From Actinoallomurus spadix (GTDB lineage: Bacteria > Actinomycetota > Actinomycetes > Streptosporangiales > Streptosporangiaceae): a DNA stretch of 64,000 bases. The notes below the pieces were generated by a model. That model saw only the letters and a program-made list of their open reading frames with translations. It did no database searches and was not told the origin of the DNA. This document shows positions 37,752 through 46,141 of the stretch, piece after piece. A program made the translations under genes and the position numbers. The stretch is taken from positions 62,001 to 126,000 of the forward strand of contig NZ_JAMXMX010000008.1 of the NCBI RefSeq assembly GCF_024055725.1. Reading direction: 5' to 3'. Positions within the stretch are counted from its first letter, which is position 1; each line of letters starts with the position of its first letter.

Positions 37752-38384
37752 TCAGGCGCCGGGGACACTGGGGCGGCGCGACAGGTCGCCCGCCGGCTCC
37801 GCGTAGTCGACCTTGACGATGCGGTCGTCGTCGTAGGTGAAGCTGGTCACGCTGGCCAGCGCGCACTGCCGGCGCCCCGGGTGGTGCCACATCCGGCGTC
37901 CCTCGACCCGCCGCCGCGTCACCCAGATCGGCAGCTGGTGGCTCACGCACACCGCCTCGTGCCCGCGCGCGGCGTCGCGCGCGTCGGCCATCGCGGCCAG
38001 CATGCGCTGGGCGATCTCCTCGTACGGCTCGCCCCAGGACGGCCGGAACGGGTTCCAGAGGAACGGCCAGTGCTCCGGGCGGCGCAGCGACCCGTCGCCC
38101 ACGCCGAACGTGTGGCCCTCGAAGTGGTTCGCGGCCTCGATCAGGCGCTCGTCGGTGCCGACCGGCAGCCCGAGCGTCTCGGCGATCGGCTCGGAGGTCT
38201 CCTGGGCGCGCTCCATCGGCGAGGACACGAGCACGGTGATGTCGCGCCCGTCGAACCACTTGGCCGCCGACTTCGCCATCAGCCGGCCGTCGTCGCTGAG
38301 GTGGTAGCCCGGCAGCCGCCCGTAGAGGACACCCTCGGGGTTGTGCACCTCGCCGTGGCGCAGCAGATGAACGATCGTCTTCAT
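37752..38384 (-). CDS. Histidine phosphatase (phosphoglycerate-mutase-like)
   Basis: 210 residues with the LLRHGEVHNP motif (His10 as phospho-acceptor), SSPMERAQETSE and the second active-site His in VSHQLPIW. In actinomycetes this gene normally sits between hemL and resA; here resA follows by 55 bp, but hemL is 17 kb away. Substrate unknown; not a glycolytic mutase by context. Confidence 0.85.
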   Translation of the reverse strand: MKTIVHLLRHGEVHNPEGVLYGRLPGYHLSDDGRLMAKSAAKWFDGRDITVLVSSPMERAQETSEPIAETLGLPVGTDERLIEAANHFEGHTFGVGDGSLRRPEHWPFLWNPFRPSWGEPYEEIAQRMLAAMADARDAARGHEAVCVSHQLPIWVTRRRVEGRRMWHHPGRRQCALASVTSFTYDDDRIVKVDYAEPAGDLSRRPSVPGA

Positions 38385-38445
38385 AGCCCCCCAACACTAC
38401 CGGCCTCCGGACACGGTTCATGTGACCGCACCAGCGCGCCGACTC

Positions 38446-38498
38446 AACCTGCATCCGACGCTACCTGCATTCGATGCAGGTAACATCAGATGCAGGTT
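38446..38498. promoter_or_regulatory. Cluster of four ATGCAGGT half-sites (nested inverted repeats)
   Basis: An inner perfect repeat TACCTGCAT-TCG-ATGCAGGTA (38462-38482) lies inside outer arms AACCTGCATC (38446-38455) and GATGCAGGTT (38489-38498). All four copies share the 8-mer ACCTGCAT or its complement. It ends 28 bp before the ATPase ATG and probably includes the promoter. Likely a repressor operator or a cruciform-forming site. Confidence 0.7.
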
Positions 38499-38526
38499 GA
38501 TAGCGGCAGGTCGAGCAGGGGGAGCG

Positions 38527-39915
38527 ATGGCCTTCGTGGGACGAGAGCAGGAGCTGGCCCTGCTCCGCGACTGGTGGGCGCACGATTCGGAGCGCCCGGC
38601 CCTGGTGTGGGGGCGACGCCGGGTCGGCAAGACGGCACTGATCCAGCGCTTCGCCGAAGACCTGCCACGTGTCGTGTTCCACACGGGCGTCGGGGAGCCG
38701 GCCGCGGCCGAACTCGCGGCGCTGTCCCGGCAGGCCGCGACCGTTCTTCCCACCGACCTGCGCGACCTGGAGGCGACGCCCTATCGGGACTGGGAGGACC
38801 TCCTCGACCACCTCGCCCGCGCCGCCCAGGAGCAGCCCATCCTCCTCGTCCTCGACGAGTTCCCCGAGCTCATCGCGACCTCGCCGGCACTGCCGGGCAT
38901 TCTGCGGGCCTTCCTCGACCGCACGATGGGCAGGACCCGCCTGCGCCTGCTCCTGTGCGGCTCGGCGGTCCGGACGATGTGGTCGATCCAGCAGACCCGG
39001 GCGCCTCTGTACGGGCGCTTCAACCTCGCCCTGCCGGTACACCCTTTCCGCCCGCACGAAGCGTCGTTGCTGCTGCCCGGCCTGTCCCCTGTCGATCGCG
39101 CCCGCGTCTTCGGCATCGTCGGCGGCATGCCGTTGTACCTCACGTGGTGGCGTCAGGAGATGTCGGTGACGGACAACGTCGCGCGGCTGGCCTGCCGCCC
39201 GGGCAGTCCCCTGCTGACCGAGGGAAGGCTGATCATGCTGACCGAGGTGGGGGCGGATCACGCGGCGGCGACCCTGTACGCCATCGCGGCCGGGAAGACA
39301 CGCCATCACGAGATCGAGGACACGATCGGCGCCGACCCCAGTCGTGTCCTGGAACGGCTGCTCGAGGCCCGGCTCATCGAACGCGTCATCCCGGTGACCG
39401 ACGATCCGCAGCGCTCCCGGCGCCGCATCTACCGCATCGCCGACAACTTCCTCGCGTTCTACCTGGGGCCCCTCCTGCGATACCGCAGTGAGATCGAACG
39501 CGGCCACGGCGAGAACGTCCTGCCCGCCCTGCTCAAGCGACTCGACGAGCACATGGGCCCGGCCTACGAGGAGGCGTTCCGCGACCATCTCTGGCGACTG
39601 GCCGCTCGGGGTGACCTCGGCGAGGGGGTCGTGGCGATCGGCCCGTGGTGGAGGAAGGACGGTCAGGACCAGATCGACGCCGTCGCTCTGGCCGAGCCGG
39701 ACCGCACCCGCGTCCCCGTGCTGGTCGGGGAGTCGAAGTGGGGACGTCGTATCGACGCCCGGCGCATCACCGCGAAACTCCACGCCAAGGCGCTCGGCCT
39801 GACGGACGACGTGGAGAGTCTCCGCTACGCCGTCTGCGGGCACGAAGAGATCATCAACGCCGATCCGGACACGCTCACCGTCACGGCCGAGGACATCTTC
39901 TCCCCGGGCGGGTAA
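38527..39915 (+). CDS. AAA-family ATPase with C-terminal nuclease-like (DUF234) domain
   Basis: 462 residues from ATG 38527 (GGGGGAG 3-8 nt upstream). Begins MAFVGREQELALL, then Walker A GRRRVGKT (29-36), Walker B ILLVLDEF (105-112), and sensor region LLLCGSAVRTM. A winged-helix-like part (280-340) follows. The C-terminal domain contains DQIDAVAL and VLVGESKWG (401-406), a D...ExK pattern of PD-(D/E)xK nucleases. This is the archaeal-type ATPase family found scattered in bacteria as single mobile genes; its function is unknown. No neighbour looks related. Confidence 0.8.
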   Translation: MAFVGREQELALLRDWWAHDSERPALVWGRRRVGKTALIQRFAEDLPRVVFHTGVGEPAAAELAALSRQAATVLPTDLRDLEATPYRDWEDLLDHLARAAQEQPILLVLDEFPELIATSPALPGILRAFLDRTMGRTRLRLLLCGSAVRTMWSIQQTRAPLYGRFNLALPVHPFRPHEASLLLPGLSPVDRARVFGIVGGMPLYLTWWRQEMSVTDNVARLACRPGSPLLTEGRLIMLTEVGADHAAATLYAIAAGKTRHHEIEDTIGADPSRVLERLLEARLIERVIPVTDDPQRSRRRIYRIADNFLAFYLGPLLRYRSEIERGHGENVLPALLKRLDEHMGPAYEEAFRDHLWRLAARGDLGEGVVAIGPWWRKDGQDQIDAVALAEPDRTRVPVLVGESKWGRRIDARRITAKLHAKALGLTDDVESLRYAVCGHEEIINADPDTLTVTAEDIFSPGG

Positions 39916-40043
39916 GGGCATCCTCTACGCCGACCGTCGCGGACACGCCGCGCGGAATCGCGGCGTTCGGCGCCGTCTCGACGGATGCTTGGGTCGTACG
40001 CCGCTCCGGCGAACCTGCCCGCCGTACGCGCATCTCATAGAGA

Positions 40044-41231
40044 GTGAAGATCCACATGAGGAACAGGCGGCTGTTCGCCGGTCTGGCCATCGCCGCCGCG
40101 ACCGTCGCCCTGACGCCGGCCTGCTCCGATGGCGGCCGGAAGGCGACCCCGGCCGCGGTGGACGCGACGATCAAGATCAGCCCGGCCGACGGCAGGCGCA
40201 CCGTACGGCCGGATCGCAGCATCGAGGTCACCGTCTCCGGCGGGCGGCTGGACGAAGTGGACGTACGGCAGGACGGCACCGCGACGCCGGGCGCGTTCGG
40301 CGCCGACCGCCGGTCGTGGCGGACCGTGTGGACCCTGAGGCCGGGCGTCTGGTACCAGGTGAAGGCCGTCGCCCGGAACCGCCAGGGCCGGGTCACCGCG
40401 GTGATGAGCCGCTTCCGTACGGCGCCGGCCACCCACCGGATCGGCGTCGCCGACGTCACACCGCAGGCCGGTGAGAGGGTCGGCGTCGGGATGCCGATCA
40501 TCGTGACGTTCGACGGCCCGGTCGCCGACCGCGACCGGGTCACGCGCGCCCTCGAGGTGCGGGCGGACAAGGCCGACGAGGGCGCCTGGCACTGGATGTC
40601 GGACCGGCAGGTCGTCTACCGGCCCCGCCGGTACTGGCAGCCGCACCAGAACGTGACCCTCGCCGCGCACCTGGCCGGCGTGCGCGCCGCCAGGGGCGTG
40701 TACGGGACGGCGGACCTCACCAGGACCTTCGCCATCGGCGCGGCGAACATCACGGTCGCCGACGCTCGCACCCACCGGATGAGGATCGACCACGACGGCC
40801 TGACGCGGACCTTCCGGATCAGCATGGGCAAGGGCACCACCCGGGAGTACACCACCACCAGCGGCATCCACCTGACCAGGGAGAAGAAGCAGGTGGTGCA
40901 GATGGAGTCGCCGAACTGCAAGCCGGACCAGTCCGGCTGCGACTACTACAAGGAGGACGTCCACCTCGCGGTGCGGATCTCGATGGGCGGCGAGTACGTC
41001 CACCAGAGCGTCGGGGAGTTCGACGCCCTCGGCGTCCGCAACGCCAGCCACGGCTGCGTCCGCACCTCGCCGACCGGTGCCCGGTACTTCTTCGGCATCG
41101 CGCAGCGCGGCGACATCGTCAAGATCACCGGAACGTCCCGCCACTTCGTCGACGAGCCCAACGAGGGCGACTGGAAGTACTGGAACTACCCCTGGAGCGC
41201 CTGGCTCAAGAACGGCGACCTGTCCCGCTGA
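40044..41231 (+). CDS. Second L,D-transpeptidase lipoprotein (YkuD domain)
   Basis: 395 residues with the same layout as the enzyme at 32461-33642: signal peptide with lipobox TPAC, two Ig-like domains, YkuD active site YVHQSVGEFDALG...NASHGCVRTSP with Cys338 and a Trp-rich C-terminus. Differences include an insertion with two extra Cys (SPNCKPDQSGCDYY), which may form a disulfide loop near the active site, and a more Arg-rich protein. Start GTG 40044 or ATG 40056; neither has a strong ribosome site. It stands alone in the accessory stretch. Confidence 0.9.
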   Translation: MKIHMRNRRLFAGLAIAAATVALTPACSDGGRKATPAAVDATIKISPADGRRTVRPDRSIEVTVSGGRLDEVDVRQDGTATPGAFGADRRSWRTVWTLRPGVWYQVKAVARNRQGRVTAVMSRFRTAPATHRIGVADVTPQAGERVGVGMPIIVTFDGPVADRDRVTRALEVRADKADEGAWHWMSDRQVVYRPRRYWQPHQNVTLAAHLAGVRAARGVYGTADLTRTFAIGAANITVADARTHRMRIDHDGLTRTFRISMGKGTTREYTTTSGIHLTREKKQVVQMESPNCKPDQSGCDYYKEDVHLAVRISMGGEYVHQSVGEFDALGVRNASHGCVRTSPTGARYFFGIAQRGDIVKITGTSRHFVDEPNEGDWKYWNYPWSAWLKNGDLSR

Positions 41232-41337
41232 GCACCCGTACCGCTGAGCACCCGTACCGGCCGCGTCCGGCGGCCCGCGAATCGGTGCATTCACCGCCCA
41301 TCCGGGAAGTCGCCCTACCGGCCGCATCCTCGTCGAT

Positions 41338-41343
41338 TAGGAT
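41338..41343 (+). promoter_or_regulatory. -10 element for a leaderless transcript
   Basis: TAGGAT, a full match to the actinomycete -10 pattern, ends 7 nt before GTG 41351. No ribosome site lies between. This fixes the likely start of the next gene. Confidence 0.5.
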
Positions 41344-41350
41344 CTCGGCC

Positions 41351-41959
41351 GTGTCCTCCTGGCGAGCCGCAGGCGACTTCCCGCCCACCTATCCGCATCC
41401 GATGCAGACGTTGACGCTGATGCTGATGGACGGCTCCGTCCCGCGACGGGCGCGCGGCGACATGGACGCCTGCCTCGCGGCCGCGCTGGAAGGCGCCGAG
41501 GGCCGTCTCCGCCCGGAGCCCGACGCGAGCTTGCTCTACCCGTTCGGCCTGGTCATGGACGCCGACGGCGTGCTGCGGAAGGCCGGGCAGTACGACGCGG
41601 ACTACGCCTACGACGCCACGGCCACCGCCGGCGCGCTGCACCACCTCGCCGAGGGCTACCGCGCCCGCGCGGCCGAGCTGCGGTGCGCCGTGATCACCTA
41701 CTACGTGCGCATGAAGGAGCCGTCGCCCGGCGACACCGCTCCCGTGGACGTCCGGCTCCGCCGGTCCACGGACTGGCGGATCGACGCGATGGCGCCCCCG
41801 GCCGGGACCGTCGACGCGGTCGCGATGGAGGCCGAGCACCAGTCGGGCTGCGCCCTCGCGGTGTTCATGCCGTTCGCCTGGCAGGGACCGCAGCAGGAGT
41901 TCGTCGTCGGCGACCTGATGGCCGTCCCCGCCAAGCGCCGTATCTGGCCCGACGCCTGA
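41351..41959 (+). CDS. Conserved-looking cytoplasmic protein, unknown function
   Basis: 202 residues from GTG 41351, chosen because of the -10 element just upstream; the frame stays open back to 41285. The sequence is soluble with mixed helix and strand (YPFGLVMDADGVLRKAGQY, RCAVITYYVRMKEPS, SGCALAVFMPFAW). It ends with a strand pair (EFVVGDLMAVPAKRRIW). It resembles small actinomycete proteins found next to DUF-type or toxin-associated genes, but no family can be named. It converges with the TetR gene. Confidence 0.6.
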   Translation: MSSWRAAGDFPPTYPHPMQTLTLMLMDGSVPRRARGDMDACLAAALEGAEGRLRPEPDASLLYPFGLVMDADGVLRKAGQYDADYAYDATATAGALHHLAEGYRARAAELRCAVITYYVRMKEPSPGDTAPVDVRLRRSTDWRIDAMAPPAGTVDAVAMEAEHQSGCALAVFMPFAWQGPQQEFVVGDLMAVPAKRRIWPDA

Positions 41960-41977
41960 CCCGTCTCCCGGCGCCGA

Positions 41978-42550
41978 TCAGGGGCCGAAGGCCCGGGACA
42001 CCGCCGTGGCCAGGGCCTGCCTGCGGCGTTCATGCTCCGCGTCCGGATCGCCGGGAGCGGCGACGTAGGACAGGCTCGCGCACGACCAGGCCAGGGCCAT
42101 CGCGATGACCAGCGCGAGCACGTCGCGCGGCTCCATCGCGGGTGTGACGTGGCCGGTGCGCTGCGCTTCGGCGATCGCCCGTACCTTGGCCTCGCTCGCC
42201 GCCTCGTCGATCACGAGGCTCCCGTCCGTGACGCGTTCGAGCCGTGCCCAGGTGGCGAGCCGGATCAGCTCCGGCCGCTCGACCGCCGCGTCGTACAGGC
42301 GCACGGCGTAGCCCGGGAGGTCCTCGGCGGTGAACGGGGTCGTCTCCACGACGGCGTCCGCGTTCATGCGGAAGACGGCGTCGAAGAGGCCGCGCTTGTC
42401 GCCGAAGTGGGAGTACAGCAGCGCCTTGTTCACTCCGGCCTCGGCCGCGATCCGGTCGACCCGGGCGCCGGCGATGCCGTGGGCGGCGAAGTCGGCGGTG
42501 GCGGCGACGAGGAGCCTGCGGCGGGTGGCCTCGGCATCGCGGACGCGCAT
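41978..42550 (-). CDS. TetR-family transcriptional regulator
   Basis: 190 residues; an N-terminal helix-turn-helix (AATADFAAHGIAGARVDRIAAEAGVNKALLYSHFGDKRGLFDAV) and a C-terminal ligand domain with the TetR_C pattern common in actinomycetes. It is divergent from the alcohol dehydrogenase; a TAACTA-N2-TAGTTA palindrome in the shared region is its likely operator. The inducer is unknown. Confidence 0.88.
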   Translation of the reverse strand: MRVRDAEATRRRLLVAATADFAAHGIAGARVDRIAAEAGVNKALLYSHFGDKRGLFDAVFRMNADAVVETTPFTAEDLPGYAVRLYDAAVERPELIRLATWARLERVTDGSLVIDEAASEAKVRAIAEAQRTGHVTPAMEPRDVLALVIAMALAWSCASLSYVAAPGDPDAEHERRRQALATAVSRAFGP

Positions 42551-42575
42551 CCGCCGATGCTATCCGACCGGCTGG

Positions 42576-42619
42576 TTGACACCCCTGAAGCAGCGACCTA
42601 GGTTGTAACTATCTAGTTA
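42576..42619 (+). promoter_or_regulatory. Promoter and TetR-type operator of the dehydrogenase gene
   Basis: TTGACA (42576-42581), a 17-bp spacer and TAGGTT (42599-42604) make a near-consensus promoter. The palindrome TAACTA-TC-TAGTTA (42606-42619) covers the expected start site, so a bound TetR repressor would block it. Confidence 0.7.
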
Positions 42620-42634
42620 GTTATAAGGGGGCGA

Positions 42635-43654
42635 ATGATGATGAGGCGTGCGTACGCCGTCGAACAGGCGGGCGGCCCCGTGCGGGTGCACGAGTACGAG
42701 CCGGCGCCCCTGGGGCCGCTCGAGGTCGAGGTCAGAGTGACCCACTGCGGGATCTGCCACACCGACCTCGCCATGATCGACGACGAGTGGGGCATCGCGA
42801 GGTTCCCCGTGGTCGCCGGCCATGAAGCGGTCGGCGTCGTCGAGGCCGTGGGCGAGGCCGTCGACCCCACCCGGGTGACGGTCGGCCGGCGCGTGGGCGT
42901 CGGAGCCACGGCCGGATCATGCTTCGCCTGCGAATGGTGCCTCAGCGGCCGGCAGCAACTGTGCCCTGCCAAGGACAACGTGGTGGTCCGCGGGACCGGA
43001 GGGGCCTTCGCCAGCCATGTCCGCGCCGGCGACTGGCGGCATGTCCACCCCATCCCCGACGCCATCGCCTCCGAGCACGCGGGTCCCTTCCTGTGCGCCG
43101 GGACGACGGTCTTCCCCCCGCTCCTCCACCACGGGGTCAGGCCGACGGACCGCGTCGCCGTCGTCGGGATCGGCGGCCTGGGGCACCTGGCGATCCAGTT
43201 CCTCGCGAAGTGGGGCTGCCATGTGACCGCCATCTCCACCACCCCCGCCAAACGCGACGACGCCCGCCGGTTCGGCGCCCACGACTTCGTCGCGACGACC
43301 GAGGCACCGGGTCTCGAGCGGGTGTCGAACTCCTTCGACTTCGTGCTCTCGACCGTCTCGGCCGACCTGCCGTGGGACGCCTACCTGGCGACCCTGCGCC
43401 CGCGCGGCACGTTGTGCGTCGTCGGTCTTCCCAGCGGTGCGCTCACCATCAGCCCGCTCAGCCTCCTCCCCGGCGAACGGACCATCGTCGGAGGCGTCAC
43501 GGGGTCCCCCACGGAGACCCGGCAGATGCTCGACTTCGCCGCCCGGCACGACATCCGCCCGATGGTGGAAATCTTCCCTGCGGCACGCATGGACGAGGCA
43601 CTGGACCACGTCCGCCGCGGCCGCGCCCACTACCGCGCCGTCCTGGAACTCTGA
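42635..43654 (+). CDS. Zinc-dependent alcohol dehydrogenase (cinnamyl-alcohol-dehydrogenase-like)
   Basis: 339 residues of the MDR superfamily. Catalytic zinc ligands are Cys38 (CGICHTD), His63-Glu64 (GHEAVG) and a Cys near 153; the structural zinc site is Cys97, 100, 103 and 111. The NAD(P) motif GIGGLGHLAIQ lies near residue 178. CGICHTD and the overall form match YahK/CAD-type NADPH aldehyde reductases. Start among three ATGs after AAGGGGG. It is controlled by the divergent TetR gene. Confidence 0.88.
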   Translation: MMMRRAYAVEQAGGPVRVHEYEPAPLGPLEVEVRVTHCGICHTDLAMIDDEWGIARFPVVAGHEAVGVVEAVGEAVDPTRVTVGRRVGVGATAGSCFACEWCLSGRQQLCPAKDNVVVRGTGGAFASHVRAGDWRHVHPIPDAIASEHAGPFLCAGTTVFPPLLHHGVRPTDRVAVVGIGGLGHLAIQFLAKWGCHVTAISTTPAKRDDARRFGAHDFVATTEAPGLERVSNSFDFVLSTVSADLPWDAYLATLRPRGTLCVVGLPSGALTISPLSLLPGERTIVGGVTGSPTETRQMLDFAARHDIRPMVEIFPAARMDEALDHVRRGRAHYRAVLEL

Positions 43655-44165
43655 GCCGGAAGGGCCGCCGAGGGTCTTCATCGCGTCCACAACGAACATC
43701 CTCGGCACTCACCACGACCCGGAGGTGGGAGACCTCGCCCGCCTCGGCCTCGGCCGGCAGGAGATCACCGACAGCACGGTGTCCTGGTCAGGTTCCGCTC
43801 CGGCTCGCGGAGGAGCAGTTCGTGTGAGAACGGCTCGTGATCAGACGGCAGGGTCGAGGCCGCCTAGCCGGACGAGCGTGACCATACGGGTGCGGGGAAG
43901 CATGCACCGGGCCGCTTCGGCGTTCGCGGATCGCCCGGACCAGCGATCTCGTGATGGTGGCTCGTCGTCATCACCGCACGCTCAGGGACACAACGCACCA
44001 TCTCGGGCAGAGCGGGCACCACCGGGGGCCACCTTGTTCCCGTCAGCGTCCACTGAGGGAAGAATCCTCTCGTTTGGGTAGACGCCCCTGGGAAACAAGC
44101 CGCCGCCCCCGGCGCCGGCCAGAACCAACCCCGCACTGTGCAGGTGAAACACACCCAGCCAACGG
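43655..44165. other. 511-bp spacer with no supported gene
   Basis: Both strands have open frames here, but their residues are those of random high-GC sequence and no start with a ribosome site or family motif was found. GC content is somewhat lower than the flanks (about 44050-44160). It may hold remnants of a lost gene or mobile element; no terminal repeats were seen. Confidence 0.4.
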
Positions 44166-44642
44166 CTAGCGGCCGGCGAGGAGCGGGCGCAGGCGGGCGC
44201 AGACGGCGGCCACGGCGGCCTCGTCGGGCAACCGGCCGGTGCCGGACATCGCGCGTTGCAGCTCCGGGCCGGACGCTCCGAAGCGGGTCATGTCCGCCTT
44301 CGTGATCGGCTGGACGACGAAGTGGATGTGGCCCGGCTTTCCGCCCGCATGGGACCACAGGCAGACGTAGACCTGCTCCGGCCGGACCACCTCCGTGACG
44401 GCCGCCGCCGTCCGCCGCAGCAGCGGGCCGAGCGCCGCGCTCTCCGTCTCGTCGAGGTCTGCCACGTGCAGGACATGCCGCAGCGGCTTGACCACGAGCG
44501 TGCCGACGCCGAGTGGACCGACACAGTGCTCAACGACCCAGCCGGCGCTCTCGTGCAGCCGCCCGCCCGGCAACGGCCGCACCCCAGAGCTCAGCTCACA
44601 CGCGATGCACCCACTACGCGCCACCCGCTCAGCCGCCGACAC
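44166..44642 (-). CDS. HIT-family (histidine triad-like) protein
   Basis: 158 residues from GTG 44642. An N-terminal CIACEL zinc-type pair, the central VGTLVVKPLRHVLHVADLDE and the C-terminal GGKPGHIHFVVQP place it in the HIT superfamily of nucleotide hydrolases/transferases. The triad reads His-x-His-x-Val, so the third His is missing, as in several GalT-like members. It overlaps the 3' end of the DUF397 gene by 14 nt, with its AGGAGG inside that gene. Substrate unknown. Confidence 0.8.
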   Translation of the reverse strand: MSAAERVARSGCIACELSSGVRPLPGGRLHESAGWVVEHCVGPLGVGTLVVKPLRHVLHVADLDETESAALGPLLRRTAAAVTEVVRPEQVYVCLWSHAGGKPGHIHFVVQPITKADMTRFGASGPELQRAMSGTGRLPDEAAVAAVCARLRPLLAGR

Positions 44643-44742
44643 GGACCTCCTCGACGACGGCCACCTCCACGCACTGCCCGCCCTCCTCATTGCTCCGCGC
44701 GCTACGACGCCATTGGACAGACCGCGGCTCTTCCGTGTTCAT
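44629..44742 (-). CDS. Short DUF397 protein (probably truncated)
   Basis: 37 residues, MNTEEPRSVQWRRSARSNEE then GGQCVEVAVVEEVRVGG. The W-R-x-S-x-R-S and CVEVA parts are the DUF397 hallmark, but the usual second half (V-x-VRDSK...G-P-V-L-x-F) is absent; normal length is about 60-70. The ATG overlaps the stop of the XRE gene (ATGA), the standard arrangement. The C-terminus appears lost where the HIT gene begins. DUF397 proteins act with XRE and anti-sigma ATPase partners in actinomycete development and antibiotic control. Confidence 0.75.
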   Translation of the reverse strand: MNTEEPRSVQWRRSARSNEEGGQCVEVAVVEEVRVGG

Positions 44743-45549
44743 ATGTCCTCCTGGACAGAACGGATGAACTCCTCGGACGCCGCAGCGGTCAATGCGGCCG
44801 CTCTGACCAAGTCGAAGCGGGCTTTGAGCCTGCCGACGTGCCGATGCTCCTTCGTGATACCACTCGGGATTTCGACCGTCTCCGCATAGGCCACCTCTGG
44901 CCGACCGTCGAAAGCCCATAATCGTGAAAGGCATCGAGAGGTAGATCGGCGCCTCCTCCGGGAGGACCTGGACGGTGATGTCTGGCTCTTTCATTGCGTC
45001 GAGGAGGCGTTGGAGCTGGGCGCGCATCACTTCTGGGCCGCCTACCTTGCGGCGGATGGCGTACTCGGCGAGCAGGAGGACGATCCAGGGGGGCTCGTCG
45101 CGGCGGAGGATCTGCTGGCGCTCCATGCGGGTCGCCACCAGTTGTTCGACCCTGTCGGGGTGGTTGCCGGCGGCGAGGACGGCGCGGGCGTAGTCCTCGT
45201 TCTGGAGGAGGCCCGTGATCAGCATCGGCTCGAAGATGTGCATGGAGGACGCCGTGCCCTCCGCTTCGAGGAACGGGCGGAACCAGCCGAGAGCCAGCTC
45301 GCGGGCGGCGAGCGGCTGGAGTTCGGCGAAGTAGCCGTCGAGGGCGAACAGCCGGTCGAAGTCCTCGGACATGGAGGTCGTCGCGGAGCGTTTGGCGGTT
45401 TCGATCTTCGAGATGAGGTCGCCGGTGCAGCCGACGCGGTCGGCGAGGGCGTCCTGCGTCCAGCCGTTGGCGTCGCGGTACTTGCGGAGTTTGTGGGCGA
45501 AGAGCGCCGCCACTGATGTCGTCGGGTCGACCTCGCGCCGATATCCCAT
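44739..45549 (-). pseudogene. XRE-family regulator (Scr1/DUF5753 type) with a frameshift
   Basis: Starts at ATG 45549 (CGGAGGG upstream). The helix-turn-helix is RDANGWTQDALADRVGCTGD, then the DUF5753 domain with FEPMLITGLLQNEDYARAVL and VLPEEAPIYLSMPFTIMGF. At 44911-44913 one extra T (minus strand, TTT for TT) throws the frame. After skipping one base the family C-terminus continues as DGRPEVAYAETVEIPSG and ends RAAALTAAASEEFIRSVQ, EDI, stop at 44739, overlapping the DUF397 ATG. Either a real mutation or a sequencing error. Confidence 0.75.
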
Positions 45550-45658
45550 GTCGCCCTCCGGGCTGTCGCTGTCGGGGGTTGTCGGGCCGCTTCCATTGCC
45601 GAGCGTAGTCACATGGCAACAGAGTAAGAGGCGAATCGACAATCCCCCGACGGACGCG

Positions 45659-46045
45659 ATGGGCAGGGCCATGATCGCCGACTCGTACTCCCTGAAGCTG
45701 GGACCGCATCCGGGCGCCGCCAAGGTGGCCCGGCTGGCGGTCGAGCGGCGACTGCGGGACTGGGCGCTGCCGGAGCTGCTGGACGACGTGCACCTCGTCA
45801 CGACCGAGCTGGTGTCCAACGCCGCACGGCTCGGTGCCGTGTTCGAGCTGACGATCAGCCGTCCGGGCGACCGGGCCGTCCTGGTGGAGGTGCGGGACTC
45901 CGGCGACGGCGAGCCCGCGATCCGGGACGCCGGGCTGGACGAGGAGGGCGGCCGGGGGCTGTTCATCGTCCGGGCGTACGCCACCGAGTGGGGCTGGCGG
46001 CCGGAGGGCGACGGCAAGACCGTCTGGGCGCGGTGCGGCGGCTGA
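45659..46045 (+). CDS. Anti-sigma-factor-type ATPase (HATPase_c, RsbW-like)
   Basis: 128 residues; N-box ELVSNAARL, G1-box VRDSGDGEP and a GGRGLFIVRAYATEWGW lid typical of actinomycete serine-kinase-like ATPases of the GHKL fold. It is divergent from the XRE-DUF397 pair, as in the abaA-like loci of Streptomyces. ATG 45659 or ATG 45671; the second has GGGCAGGG very close. Its sigma or partner protein is not in the window. Confidence 0.85.
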   Translation: MGRAMIADSYSLKLGPHPGAAKVARLAVERRLRDWALPELLDDVHLVTTELVSNAARLGAVFELTISRPGDRAVLVEVRDSGDGEPAIRDAGLDEEGGRGLFIVRAYATEWGWRPEGDGKTVWARCGG

Positions 46046-46094
46046 CGAGGCTCCGCGCGATCGGGTCTTCCCCCGAAAACCGGTCGCGCGGCAG

Positions 46095-46141
46095 GGGCCA
46101 CGGCGAGTGCGGAGGTGAGGGGCCGGTACTCGCCGTGGCCC
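46095..46141 (+). terminator. Strong hairpin after the ATPase gene
   Basis: GGGCCACGGCGAGT / ACTCGCCGTGGCCC, a perfect 14-bp stem with a 19-nt loop, 49 bp after the stop codon. Confidence 0.7.

Noticed and set aside
43655-44165. Possible insertion-sequence remnant after the dehydrogenase
   Set aside because: No transposase motif, terminal inverted repeat or target duplication could be found, so it is left as an unassigned spacer.
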